Positions 1 through 7,618 of a stretch of DNA of 11,218 nucleotides are shown piece after piece. Origin of the DNA: Candidatus Bathyarchaeum sp. Its GTDB lineage: Archaea; Thermoproteota; Bathyarchaeia; Bathyarchaeales; Bathyarchaeaceae. The first letter of the stretch is position 1, and each line of letters begins with the position of its first letter. The translations under genes and the position numbers were made by a program. The notes below the pieces were generated by a model. It made no database searches, was not told where the DNA came from, and saw only the letters and a program-made list of their open reading frames with translations. Location: positions 1 through 11,218 of the forward strand of contig PIXS01000097.1 of the NCBI GenBank assembly GCA_003096255.1. Direction: 5' to 3'.

Positions 1-235
1 CTGTTAAGGGGATCGAAATCATGTCCGCAGTTTTTTTCACAACTTCAAGGGTGGTGTCTCTTTTTTCGTATGAAGCGGTTATGTCTAGGAAAACTATCTC
101 GTCTGCTCCCTGCTCCTCATAGTCTGCAGCAAGCTCAGGGGGGTCTCCCTCAACCTTCAGGTTCACAAACTGTACGCCCTTCACAACCTTTCCGTCCATG
201 ACATCAAGGCAGGGCACAATCCGTTTAGCTAACAT
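1..235 (-). CDS. hisF: Imidazole glycerol phosphate synthase cyclase subunit HisF (3' part beyond left edge)
   Basis: Cyclase half of the HisF-HisH complex. It takes ammonia from HisH and converts PRFAR to imidazole glycerol phosphate and AICAR in the cytoplasm. Only about the first 78 residues are in the window. They begin [20 protein letters not shown], the usual HisF amino terminus, with the catalytic Asp at position 11 (family assignment). The stretch around residues 50-56 (VFLDITA) and the final IPLT also match the first beta-alpha units of the HisF barrel. The ATG at 235 overlaps the hisA stop by 7 nt (ATGTTAG) and has a GGAGG 10 nt upstream (250..246), so translation is probably coupled to hisA. 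The gene runs off the left edge, so nothing can be said about its second catalytic Asp. Confidence 0.97.
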   Translation of the reverse strand, partial: MLAKRIVPCLDVMDGKVVKGVQFVNLKVEGDPPELAADYEEQGADEIVFLDITASYEKRDTTLEVVKKTADMISIPLT

Positions 236-948
236 CTTTTCACAGCCTCCAAAGCCTCTTTTAATGTAAACTTTTTTTCGTAAAGTGCAGTGCCAACCAC
301 CACACCCTCCACCCCAGTTCCATTCAAGGCAACCAAGTCTTCTAGTCTAGCTACGCCACCAGACGCTATGACAGGAACATTGACCGTTTCCACTAGCTTC
401 ACGGTTTTTTCTATTCCTGGTCCCTTCAAGGTTCCGTCCACACTGATGGGCGTGAAAATTAAGGCGCCGACTCCCATCCTTTCGAAAGAGCGGGCGAACT
501 CCAAGTAGCCCTTTTCGGACTTGTTCTTCCAGCCGTGAACAGCCACTTTACCATCTTTCTCGTCTATGGCTACAGCAATGCTTTCTGAATCGTGTTGTTT
601 GACTGCCTCTTCGATTAGTGAAGGGTTCTTGACTGCAGCTGTTCCAAAGATTACCCGGTAAGCACCAAGATTCAGCAGAGCATCAGCCTTCTCTAGGGTT
701 CTGATTCCCCCACCAATCTCAACCTCTACGTTGATGTTTTCTAGGACATTTTTGATTGTTTCAATGTTCTGTCCAGAACCTAAAGCCGCATCCAAATCGA
801 TCAGATGAATGAGCTCCGCACCTTGGTCTTCAAGCAACTTAGCAGCTTCCAGTGGATTCTCGTAGTAGACTGTGCCTTTCGTGGGGTCTCCTTTGACAAG
901 TCGAACACATTTGCCGCCCATGATGTCGACGGCGGGGATAACTATCAT
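229..948 (-). CDS. hisA: ProFAR isomerase HisA
   Basis: Phosphoribosylformimino-5-aminoimidazole carboxamide ribotide isomerase, which carries out the Amadori rearrangement that makes the HisF substrate. At 239 residues it has the normal length for a single (beta-alpha)8 barrel. The amino terminus [17 protein letters not shown] carries the general-base Asp8, and the second catalytic Asp is D129 in the [14 protein letters not shown] segment. Phosphate-binding loops are visible at GGGIR (79-83) and near the end at ASGGV and VGTALY. One small oddity is TPISVDGT at 166-173, where many HisA proteins have TDI..DGT. It starts 5 nt after the hisH stop with GAGG at 960..957, and its end overlaps the hisF start. 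Nothing in the length or sequence suggests the bifunctional PriA form. Confidence 0.97.
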   Translation of the reverse strand: MIVIPAVDIMGGKCVRLVKGDPTKGTVYYENPLEAAKLLEDQGAELIHLIDLDAALGSGQNIETIKNVLENINVEVEIGGGIRTLEKADALLNLGAYRVIFGTAAVKNPSLIEEAVKQHDSESIAVAIDEKDGKVAVHGWKNKSEKGYLEFARSFERMGVGALIFTPISVDGTLKGPGIEKTVKLVETVNVPVIASGGVARLEDLVALNGTGVEGVVVGTALYEKKFTLKEALEAVKRC

Positions 949-953
949 CGTTG

Positions 954-1562
954 TTACCTCTTCACTATCCTTACGAAGTTTTTCAGCATCGTTAATCCGG
1001 TTTTGCTGCTTTTCTCTGGGTGAAACTGGGTCGCAAACAGATTCTTTTTTGCAACCATTGATGCAAACCTTACTCCATACTCTGTAGTTGCCACTACAAC
1101 ACCAGAGTCTGCAGGTTGGGGGTAGTAGGAGTGAACAAAATACACGTAAGAGCCGTCCTTGACACCTTCAAGCAATGGATGAGACTTCTCTATGTTAAGG
1201 GTGTTCCATCCCATCTGAGGAGTCTTAACCGTGTCCGGCAGCTTGACTATGTCTCCTGAAATGAAGTCTAGTCCTTTGACTGACCCGCCTTCGCTGCTTC
1301 GTGTGAAGAGAAGTTGAAGACCCAAGCAGACTCCGAGAATAGGTTTCCCGTCAGTCATAGCTTCAGCTACAACATCAGCTATGGGTGCCATGTTTTTGAC
1401 TGCAGGAGCAAAGGCGCCAACGCCCGGAAGAACAATGGCATCAGAGCTGAGCAAATCTGATGGGCTGTGGGTGACCTTCACGGCTGCTCCAGATTTTTCG
1501 AGCCCTCTCCTGATGCTTCTCAGGTTTCCCACACCATAGTTCACAACAGCAACTTGGGGTAT
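954..1562 (-). CDS. hisH: Imidazole glycerol phosphate synthase glutaminase subunit HisH, probable ATA start
   Basis: Class I glutamine amidotransferase that hydrolyses glutamine and channels ammonia to HisF. The catalytic triad is visible: the nucleophile Cys in ILGVCLGLQLLF, and His and Glu in FATQFHPE. The PGVGAF oxyanion segment is also present. The first standard start codon in frame is a GTG at 1544, but it would begin the protein at VNYGVGNLR and remove the first beta strand. The frame stays open upstream and gives PQVAVVNYGVGNLR, the normal HisH amino terminus. An ATA at 1562 would start it there, 9 nt after AAAGGGGG (1579..1572) and 1 nt after the hisB stop. From the ATA the protein has 202 residues, normal for HisH, with Cys79, His181 and Glu183. 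No ATG, GTG or TTG lies in frame between the ATA and the Shine-Dalgarno. The function is certain; the start is an inference. Confidence 0.95.
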   Translation of the reverse strand: MPQVAVVNYGVGNLRSIRRGLEKSGAAVKVTHSPSDLLSSDAIVLPGVGAFAPAVKNMAPIADVVAEAMTDGKPILGVCLGLQLLFTRSSEGGSVKGLDFISGDIVKLPDTVKTPQMGWNTLNIEKSHPLLEGVKDGSYVYFVHSYYPQPADSGVVVATTEYGVRFASMVAKKNLFATQFHPEKSSKTGLTMLKNFVRIVKR

Positions 1563-1563
1563 T

Positions 1564-2142
1564 CTACAGAACCCCCTTTGCGCTTGGAACCTGATCTCCG
1601 ATTCTCGGCTCCGCTGTCAATGCTTGCCGTAAAGCAAGGGCTAACGCCTTTACTGCTGCCTCGATTTTGTGGTGTTCGTTGCTGCCGTAGATGACAGTTA
1701 TGTGAATGTTGGCTTTCGCGGCTTGGGCAAGGGAGTCGAAGAAGTGTTCTATGTCCTCGGTTTTCATGTCTTCAACCTGAGATTGCATCAGCCTGAGGTT
1801 TCTGATCGAGTATGGTCTTCCGCCAAGGTCTACGGTGGCTCTTGCCAAGGATTCGTCCATGGGAACGTAGGCTGACCCAAACCGTTTGATGCCTTTTCCT
1901 TCAGCCACCACTGTACGTAGTGCTTCGCCTAGAACCAAGGCTACGTCCTCGCTGGTGTGGTGTACTAGGTCTCCGTCTGCTTTGAGTTTCATGTCGAAGA
2001 GCCCGTGCTTGGCTAGAGTCAACAGCATGTGGTCAAGAAACTTGATGCCTGTTTCCACATCTGCGTTTCCTTTTCCGTCGACATCTAGCTCCAAGGTTAT
2101 GTCAACTTCTTTGGTTTTTCTTTTAACCTTCGTTTTTCTCAT
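1564..2142 (-). CDS. hisB: Imidazoleglycerol-phosphate dehydratase HisB
   Basis: Mn-dependent dehydratase that turns imidazole glycerol phosphate into imidazole acetol phosphate, the HisC substrate. The 192-residue protein is monofunctional, with no attached phosphatase domain. Metal-binding and catalytic motifs are present: FLDHML (His38), HHTSED (61-66), EHFFDSLAQ (His133) and NEHHKIEA (157-162). The ATG at 2142 was chosen because GGGAGGT (2159..2153) lies 10 nt upstream and MRKTKVKRKTKEVDITLELD is a typical amino terminus. A longer reading from 2187 would run back into the preceding gene. The start lies 1 nt after the stop of the HAD phosphatase gene. The stop, at 1566..1564, lies next to the proposed hisH ATA. 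Confidence 0.97.
   Translation of the reverse strand: MRKTKVKRKTKEVDITLELDVDGKGNADVETGIKFLDHMLLTLAKHGLFDMKLKADGDLVHHTSEDVALVLGEALRTVVAEGKGIKRFGSAYVPMDESLARATVDLGGRPYSIRNLRLMQSQVEDMKTEDIEHFFDSLAQAAKANIHITVIYGSNEHHKIEAAVKALALALRQALTAEPRIGDQVPSAKGVL
1572..1579 (-). promoter_or_regulatory. Shine-Dalgarno that points to the ATA start of hisH
   Basis: The minus strand reads AAAGGGGG inside the last codons of hisB. It is 9 nt before the ATA at 1562 but 27 nt before the GTG at 1544. Most other starts in this operon have their Shine-Dalgarno 7-11 nt upstream, so the spacing favours ATA. Confidence 0.6.
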
Positions 2143-2143
2143 T

Positions 2144-3286
2144 TCAAACACTACCTCCCAAACTTTTGAGCATGATTGGAATGTCATTTACATCCGTTAT
2201 TACGGCGTCAACTCCATGTTTACTGTATTCAGTAAAAAGCTTATTTGAATCCTCTGACGAAGACACGACACCCAGAAAAGTCAGGTTCTCCAGTCCTTTA
2301 GCCCTTGCTCTTTCAACCACTAGGGCGTCTGCGATGCCATCCCCCACATACGCTACACAAGCTCCTTTGCCAACCGTCTTCTCTACTAACTCGATAAAGA
2401 GCGTAGGATCTGGTTTTCCAAGCCTTTCAATCTCCGCCTCAGATTTGAGCAAGTCTCCAAGGAACACCGATTCCTGTTCGTCAAAATATCCCGTGTAATC
2501 GTATTTTTCTAAGACGTACATGCCTTGGGGTTTGGGTCTCCCAGAATATATCCCAAAGGTACCGAACTGCTCGCGGAGCATGCCCAATGTCTCTTGGGTG
2601 GGGATGAACTCTTCTACGTCTATGAGGCTGTTGTCAAATTGGAAGACTGAGGGTGCATCATAAATTTTGGTGAACAAGTCTTTGCCCAGATAGATTTCCT
2701 CAAACAATCTCTTCACGAGGTCAGGCTGATCAAGGTCATAGGGCGCCAGCTTCGTGATAAGGAGTTGCGTTTTTTCAGGTTTGGTTTGTGTCAGGAACAC
2801 GTCCAAGTTTGTGGTGCCGTTGTCTTTTAGGTTGAGAAAGTCTGTTTTGTCAATTTTGTAGCGCTCAAGGAAGCTGCGGACTCCCGTGAGGGATTTGATG
2901 AAGGTTTGGATGTCTGTGAACTGGAGATTGCAGAATTGGTTTGTGAAGTCTTTGAGGGCGCCTTTTTGTTCTAGCTCTTTCAGTATGAGGGTTAGGTAGT
3001 AGGTGATGAAGCCGTTGGAGAGTTTCCAATCGTTGTTGTATAGTCCAGTGTCCTTGAATTTCTGAATGTCCCGTAAAGTAGCAAGCTTGCCTTTTTCGGT
3101 TGTGAGGCCTAGAAGTTCTATGAAGTAGTAGTCAACGACCTCTGTTATGGTCTGGCGGTAAGACTGGCTTGTTTGAACAAGGACCCCGTCGAAGTCAAAT
3201 ATTATCTTCTCTATGCCACGAAGAGTCTCTTCAGCACCTTCTCTAACGTAAACCTGCTTTTCCTTGCTCAACAGTCTGTAAGCCAT
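2144..3286 (-). CDS. HAD-superfamily phosphatase in the his operon, candidate histidinol-phosphatase
   Basis: A 380-residue soluble HAD hydrolase. All four HAD motifs can be read: motif I FDFDGVLV with nucleophile Asp31 and Asp33, motif II IYSGRP with Ser248, motif III GKPDP with Lys291, and motif IV VGDGIADA with Asp316 and Asp320. About 210 residues lie between motifs I and II, giving an unusually large, mostly helical-looking C1-type cap. It lies between hisC and hisB, 5 nt after the hisC stop with GGAGG 10 nt before its ATG, and ends 1 nt before hisB. No HisN, PHP-type HisK or HisB-N-type phosphatase is seen here, so dephosphorylation of histidinol phosphate is the natural role by context. 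That assignment is inference, and another small phosphate ester is possible. The ATG at 3286 avoids an upstream extension that would run through hisC. Confidence 0.85.
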   Translation of the reverse strand: MAYRLLSKEKQVYVREGAEETLRGIEKIIFDFDGVLVQTSQSYRQTITEVVDYYFIELLGLTTEKGKLATLRDIQKFKDTGLYNNDWKLSNGFITYYLTLILKELEQKGALKDFTNQFCNLQFTDIQTFIKSLTGVRSFLERYKIDKTDFLNLKDNGTTNLDVFLTQTKPEKTQLLITKLAPYDLDQPDLVKRLFEEIYLGKDLFTKIYDAPSVFQFDNSLIDVEEFIPTQETLGMLREQFGTFGIYSGRPKPQGMYVLEKYDYTGYFDEQESVFLGDLLKSEAEIERLGKPDPTLFIELVEKTVGKGACVAYVGDGIADALVVERARAKGLENLTFLGVVSSSEDSNKLFTEYSKHGVDAVITDVNDIPIMLKSLGGSV

Positions 3287-3291
3287 TGTGC

Positions 3292-4383
3292 CTATTCCTC
3301 CAAGCTTTCTTTTAGGGTAGAAAGGAATGCTTCGTTCATGTCTCGGCTTCCAACGGTGACGCGTATGCAATTTTCTAGGAGCGGCAGGTGTCCCCTGTCT
3401 TTCACCAGCACGTTCAGGTTTTCCATTCGCTCAGTTACCGTTGCAGAAGTGAGGTTTGGTTTGGTTACTTTGAACAGGATGAAGTTTGCGTCTGAAGGAT
3501 ACGGTTCTACGCCATCGATTTGCCGAAGGCTCTTCATCAGCCATTCCCGTTCATTGACTACATACTCGATTTGTTCCTTGAAGTAGCTCCATTTTTCCAG
3601 AGCCATGGCTATGGTTTGCTGGGTTACTGAATTCACGTTGAAGGGGCCAACAACTCTCTGAACATAATCCACGATTGACTTGCTTGAAACAAGGTAACCA
3701 AGGCGCAATCCAGCTAAACCGAAGGCCTTCGAAAAGCTTCGTAAAACAGCAAGATTGTCATAATCTCTTACCCAGTTGATAACCGAACCTTGAGCGAAGT
3801 CAACGTAGGCTTCGTCCACAACCACTACACCATTGAATTCCTGCAACAGCCTCTTGATGTCCGCGTTTCGGAACTGGTTGCCTGTTGGATTGTTTGGTGA
3901 GCAAACAAAAAGCAACTTGGTGTTCTTGTCTGCCTTCTCCAGTACGGCGTCAACATCCAAGCTGAAGTCTGGTCTGAGCAACACAGGGATGGTGCTGCCG
4001 CCATACAACTGTGTAAAGAAGGTGTACATTGGAAACGACGGTTCAACAGTAATGACCTTCGAGCCTTTTCGGACAAACACTTTCATGAGCAAGTCCATGA
4101 TTTCATCTGCACCATTCGCCACAGAGACTTCAGATTCGCTGAAGCCAAGGAAGCGGGAGATTGCTTTTGTGGCTAGGCTGCCCCGTGGAGGCGGATACGC
4201 ACGAACGTCAATACTTTGGCAGGCATCAAGCAACATTTTTTGTATTGTATTATTTGGTATGGCAAAGTTTTCGTTCAGGTTCATCTTCACGATTTTTTCT
4301 TGCTTCTTTTGTCCAAGTATGGTTTTGACTTCGTAGCAGGAAATGTCTTTGACTTCTTTTGGAACTAGGTCTTTGATCTTCAC
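3292..4383 (-). CDS. hisC: Histidinol-phosphate aminotransferase HisC
   Basis: PLP-dependent fold-type I aminotransferase that transfers an amino group from glutamate to imidazole acetol phosphate, giving histidinol phosphate. At 363 residues it has normal length. Visible motifs are NLNENF (35-40), YPPPRG (63-68), ANGADE (89-94), CSPNNPTG (161-168), VVDEAYVDF (188-196) and SFSKAFGLAGLRLGY, where Lys219 is the PLP Schiff-base lysine. The terminal RVTVGSRDMN holds the substrate-carboxylate arginine. The start is GTG at 4383, overlapping the hisD TGA as GTGA, with AGGGAGG (4400..4394) 10 nt upstream. An ATG at 4393..4391 is out of frame. Related cobalamin-pathway aminotransferases exist, but the operon makes HisC near certain. 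Confidence 0.96.
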   Translation of the reverse strand: MKIKDLVPKEVKDISCYEVKTILGQKKQEKIVKMNLNENFAIPNNTIQKMLLDACQSIDVRAYPPPRGSLATKAISRFLGFSESEVSVANGADEIMDLLMKVFVRKGSKVITVEPSFPMYTFFTQLYGGSTIPVLLRPDFSLDVDAVLEKADKNTKLLFVCSPNNPTGNQFRNADIKRLLQEFNGVVVVDEAYVDFAQGSVINWVRDYDNLAVLRSFSKAFGLAGLRLGYLVSSKSIVDYVQRVVGPFNVNSVTQQTIAMALEKWSYFKEQIEYVVNEREWLMKSLRQIDGVEPYPSDANFILFKVTKPNLTSATVTERMENLNVLVKDRGHLPLLENCIRVTVGSRDMNEAFLSTLKESLEE

Positions 4384-5675
4384 TTCTTTTCATCCTCCCT
4401 AGTGGTGACTGATTTTGCGTGGGCATCGAAGCCCTCCATTTCCGCGAGGGTAACGGCTGTCTCTTTCAGCTTCCGGTATCCTTCCTTGGTGCACTGAATG
4501 AAGTTCATTGTCTTAACGAAATCTAAGCTTGAAAGCCCAGAGTAGATTTTTGCGTAACCTGCCGTAGGAAGAACATGATTCAGTCCTGCTGAGTAATCGC
4601 CGAAAGCCACTGGCGAATAACTTCCCAAGAAGATTGCCCCAGCGTTCCTGATCTTGTCGAGGACTTCTGTGGGGTTCTTGGTTTGAATTTGCAGGTGCTC
4701 AGGGGCAATCATGTTTGAGTAGCGAACCGCCTCTACGATCCTGTTGACGGTCACTATCAGCCCCCGCTTTTGCATGGATGAGTTGATTATTTCTGTTCTG
4801 GAGAGCGTCTTCATCTGCTTGCCAATTTCTTCATTGACGGCTGTAGCTAACTTTTTGGATGTTGTTATCAGAACTGCCCATGCTTGAGGGTCGTGTTCTG
4901 CTTGGGCAAGAAGGTCCGATGCAATGAAGGCGGCGTTGCCTGTTTCGTCTGCGATTACCAGCACTTCGCTTGGTCCAGCTGGAACGTCTATAGCTACGTC
5001 TCGGCTTACTTCCAGTTTTGCGGCTGTCACGAAAACGTTTCCTGGACCCACTATTTTATCCACATTTGGCACAGTGTCTGTACCATACGCCATTGCAGCT
5101 ATGGCTTGCGCTCCCCCAACACGATAAACGGCACTCACTCCCGCAATGTCCGCTGCAACAAGAAGAGCCCCATTAACGTCTCCATCCTTTCCAGGCGGCG
5201 AACAAACAATGATTTCGTCGACTCCAGCCACATTGGCGGGCACGGCGCACATCAGCACTGAAGACGGATAAACTGCTTTTCCTCCAGGAACGTAGACGCC
5301 CACAGACTCCAGGGGTCTAGTGACCTGTCCAAGGGTTGCTCCTTCCGCGATTTCCATGGTCCACTTGGCTCTGAGCTGATTTTTGTGGAAGCTTGCAATG
5401 TTTTCTGCAGCCTTTTTCAAGGCGTTAATCTGGCTTTTTTCTAGTTTCTCGTATGCTTCTTTGATTTCTTTCTCGTCGACTTTTAGTTTGGATGTTGTTA
5501 GGCGTACTTTGTCGAACTTTTCGGTATACATTAGCAGTGCCTTGTCGCCCTGTTCCCTAACATCAGCTACTATCTTTTTAACAGAAGATTCGATAGAGGA
5601 TATGTCAGCTTTGCCTCTATTCAGCACTTGAGTCAGCATTTTATCCTCGAATTCCTGAGCAGTTACTACTTTCAT
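4380..5675 (-). CDS. hisD: Histidinol dehydrogenase HisD
   Basis: Zn- and NAD-dependent enzyme that oxidises histidinol to histidine in two steps, the last reaction of the pathway. At 431 residues it is full length. The zinc ligands can be placed at Gln258, His261, Asp360 and His419, and the catalytic pair is Glu326-His327 in IAPEHLQIQ. These numbers are almost the same as in the E. coli enzyme. Other family segments are [10 protein letters not shown] (131-140), [12 protein letters not shown] (209-220) and [14 protein letters not shown] (230-243). The start is the ATG at 5675, 1 nt after the hisG stop, with GGAGG (5691..5687) 11 nt upstream. Its stop overlaps the hisC GTG by 4 nt, typical of translational coupling. 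Confidence 0.98.
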   Translation of the reverse strand: MKVVTAQEFEDKMLTQVLNRGKADISSIESSVKKIVADVREQGDKALLMYTEKFDKVRLTTSKLKVDEKEIKEAYEKLEKSQINALKKAAENIASFHKNQLRAKWTMEIAEGATLGQVTRPLESVGVYVPGGKAVYPSSVLMCAVPANVAGVDEIIVCSPPGKDGDVNGALLVAADIAGVSAVYRVGGAQAIAAMAYGTDTVPNVDKIVGPGNVFVTAAKLEVSRDVAIDVPAGPSEVLVIADETGNAAFIASDLLAQAEHDPQAWAVLITTSKKLATAVNEEIGKQMKTLSRTEIINSSMQKRGLIVTVNRIVEAVRYSNMIAPEHLQIQTKNPTEVLDKIRNAGAIFLGSYSPVAFGDYSAGLNHVLPTAGYAKIYSGLSSLDFVKTMNFIQCTKEGYRKLKETAVTLAEMEGFDAHAKSVTTREDEKK

Positions 5676-5676
5676 T

Positions 5677-6315
5677 CTATTCTGTTCCTCCTTGCATTCT
5701 GCTTAGAAGCTCAGTGATTTGCTTCTCGAAGGTTCTGTACGCGATTTTGTTGCATGCTAGTCTACTGGTTGATTCAAGGATGTTACCGATTATCCTGAGT
5801 TTGTTTTGTCTCAAGGTTTCGCCTGTTGATGTTATGTCTACGATTATCTGAGCTAAACCAAGTTTAGGTGCAAGTTCTGCTGTTCCGCTGACCTCCAGCA
5901 CTTCCACCTGTTTTCCAGCTCTTTCGAAAAATTTTCTGGTAATGTTAGGAAACCCAGTTGCCACTCTTGTTAGAGCAGGAACTTCTGCTACAGATTCTAT
6001 TGGTGAATCTTCTGGAACTGCAACAACGAGCTTACAGTATCCAAATTCTAGGTCCATCAGTTCGAGGACGTTAGCATCTCTTTCCAGAATCAGGTCGTGG
6101 CCTGTGATGCCTAAGTCTACGGCGCCGTAGTGCACGTACACTGGTATGTCGTTGGCTCTAGCGAAGATTGCCTCAAAATTTGGGTCCGATGTCTGGGAGA
6201 CGTATGCTCGGTCCTCTTCCAAGACTTCTATTCCTGCCCGAGCCAGTGCATCCATTGCAGGCTTCTTCAGGCGCCCTTTGTTCGGTATCGCGATACGGAT
6301 TTTCTTATTCATCAT
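5677..6315 (-). CDS. hisG: ATP phosphoribosyltransferase, short-form catalytic subunit HisG
   Basis: Catalyses the first committed step, ATP plus PRPP to phosphoribosyl-ATP. At 212 residues this is the short form: it has the two periplasmic-binding-like lobes but lacks the carboxy-terminal ACT-like domain that gives histidine feedback in the long form. Visible motifs are the amino-terminal IAIPNKGRL (8-16), YGAVDLGITGHD (63-74) and the PRPP loop IVDITSTGETL (158-168). In the known systems, short HisG works as a hetero-octamer with HisZ, and a HisZ-like gene lies directly upstream. The ATG at 6315 overlaps the end of that gene by 11 nt. A second ATG follows at 6312; an AGGAG about 9 nt upstream favours the first. 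Confidence 0.97.
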   Translation of the reverse strand: MMNKKIRIAIPNKGRLKKPAMDALARAGIEVLEEDRAYVSQTSDPNFEAIFARANDIPVYVHYGAVDLGITGHDLILERDANVLELMDLEFGYCKLVVAVPEDSPIESVAEVPALTRVATGFPNITRKFFERAGKQVEVLEVSGTAELAPKLGLAQIIVDITSTGETLRQNKLRIIGNILESTSRLACNKIAYRTFEKQITELLSRMQGGTE

Positions 6316-7607
6316 AAGCTTGTTCTCCTATTTCTTTCAAGAAGGCTTGTAGCATCATGTTTCGTGAAGATTTTGACTTCAAATCATAAACGGTTACTGG
6401 AGACTCTAATGACGAACCAACAGAAACCACATAGTCCATCTCCGTGAACTTTCCATATTCCAATGTTTTCTCAAGGCTTCTTCTGGTTACTTCAAGGGAT
6501 GCTATGACTCCAGCTTCCCGAAGAGCATTAACTGCTTCAACTGCAGTGTCCATGAATTTTGATGCTACAATAACCTTTGTTTTTGGGTCTTCAGGAATTT
6601 CGAAGCCTTGTGCGGTTAGGGCTTGGAGGAGTTTTCCGATTTCTAATGCGAAGCCTGTTGCGGGCAGTTTCAGTTTGCCGAATTTTTCGATGAAGTTGTC
6701 GTATCTGCCTCCTCCGCCGAGGGGAAGACCTAAGTTTGGAACAGAAGCCTCAAACACCATTCCGGTGTAGTATTCGATCTTTTTGGTTAGGGAAAAGTCA
6801 AAGAAAACAAAGTCATCTATCTTGTAGTCCTTCAAGGTTTCCTGAAGTTCCATTAGGCTCTCTAGCTGCTTGTTTGCGTTATCATATTTTGAGCCATTGA
6901 GAGAAATTGATGAAACTTCATCCAGTCTTCTGCATCGAGAAAGTTGAAGAAAAGCATCCCTGAGGTTTGACGGGAAACTGTTCTTTTCCATGAATTTCTT
7001 GAGCCCCAAGGAGTCTCGGCAGGATAAGAGAGTCTGAACAGAAACTTTTTGTTGTTCATCCAGTCCTGCTGCATTCAACAGGTCCTTGAGGAGGCTGGCA
7101 TTGCCTAAGTCAACTCTTATTTCCTGTAAGCCGACCCGTTTTAGGGAAGAGATTAGGAGGGCAAGTATTTCTCCGTCAGCTTCTGGAGTGTTGCAACCGA
7201 CAAGTTCAACTCCTGCTTGACAGAATTCTCGTTCTCTTTTGAGGTATGATTGGCTGTACCTGAAAACATTGTTGACGTAGAATAGGCGAATTGGTTCTGG
7301 CGTGGATGGCATTCTGGTTGTCACGATTCTGGCGACAGGTGCAGTCATTTCTGCTCTTAGTGCCAGAAGTTTTCCGTCAGAGTCTTGGAACTTGAACATG
7401 GCGTCGATTAGTTCGGAGCCTACGCCTGTGGATAGTGTTTGGACGAATTCGATGCTAGGTGAGCGGACTTCGTTGTAGTTCCAGAGTTCAAAAGTTTTTC
7501 TTAGCTGGTTTTCTATGTAGCGGTATTGTTTGACTTCGTTAGGCAGGTAGTCTTTTGTTCCTTTTGGGGTGTGTAGGCGTGTGAAGGTTATTCCTCCTTG
7601 TCATCAT
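6305..7607 (-). CDS. hisZ: HisZ-like ATP phosphoribosyltransferase regulatory subunit, with apparent 5' frameshift
   Basis: Histidyl-tRNA-synthetase-like protein, first gene of the his operon, just before short-form hisG, so HisZ (activator and histidine sensor of HisG) is the best call. Active synthetases have RPQ.GR in motif 2; here it is FRYSQSYLKREREF. The RGLDYY-type arginine is replaced (LTKKIEYYTG), and motif 3 ERL is GKL. GGGGRYDNF and an anticodon-binding-like carboxy-terminal domain of about 100 residues remain, so the protein is long (about 430 residues). The first in-frame ATG, at 7399, would cut off the conserved TPKGTKDYLPNEVKQYR region, which reads on to 7600 without a standard start. 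Two ATGs at 7607 and 7604, with GGAGG 4 and 7 nt upstream, lie one base out of frame. Skipping one base near 7592 gives MTRRITFTRLHTPKGTKDYL. A bona fide HisS is less likely. Confidence 0.85.
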
Positions 7608-7616
7608 TTGTCCTCC
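7592..7616 (-). promoter_or_regulatory. hisZ ribosome binding site, ATGATG start and tandem AGG AGG shift site
   Basis: The minus strand has GGAGG (7616..7612), then ATGATG (7607..7602), ACA, AGG AGG (7598..7593) and an A at 7592. Skipping that A moves ribosomes from the ATG frame into the hisZ frame. Tandem AGG codons are a known +1 frameshift-prone signal in E. coli; whether this holds here is unknown. One surplus base in the assembly would look the same. The unshifted frame ends at a TAA (7541..7539) after 22 codons. Confidence 0.5.
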
Positions 7617-7618
7617 AA

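Noticed and set aside
3173..3586. 137-codon plus-strand frame across the HAD/hisC junction
   Set aside because: Spans the ends of two real minus-strand genes in antisense; serine- and phenylalanine-rich shadow composition.
3833..4336. 167-codon plus-strand frame opposite hisC
   Set aside because: Mirror frame of a confirmed aminotransferase; no recognisable family and no promoter.
6305..7399. hisZ starting at the internal ATG at 7399
   Set aside because: It would remove about 64 conserved residues including PKGTKDYLP and class II motif 1; those are encoded in the same frame upstream.
6305..7600. True histidyl-tRNA synthetase
   Set aside because: Arginines and acidic residues of motifs 2, 3 and the RGLDYY-type segment are replaced, and the gene sits before short-form hisG in a his operon.
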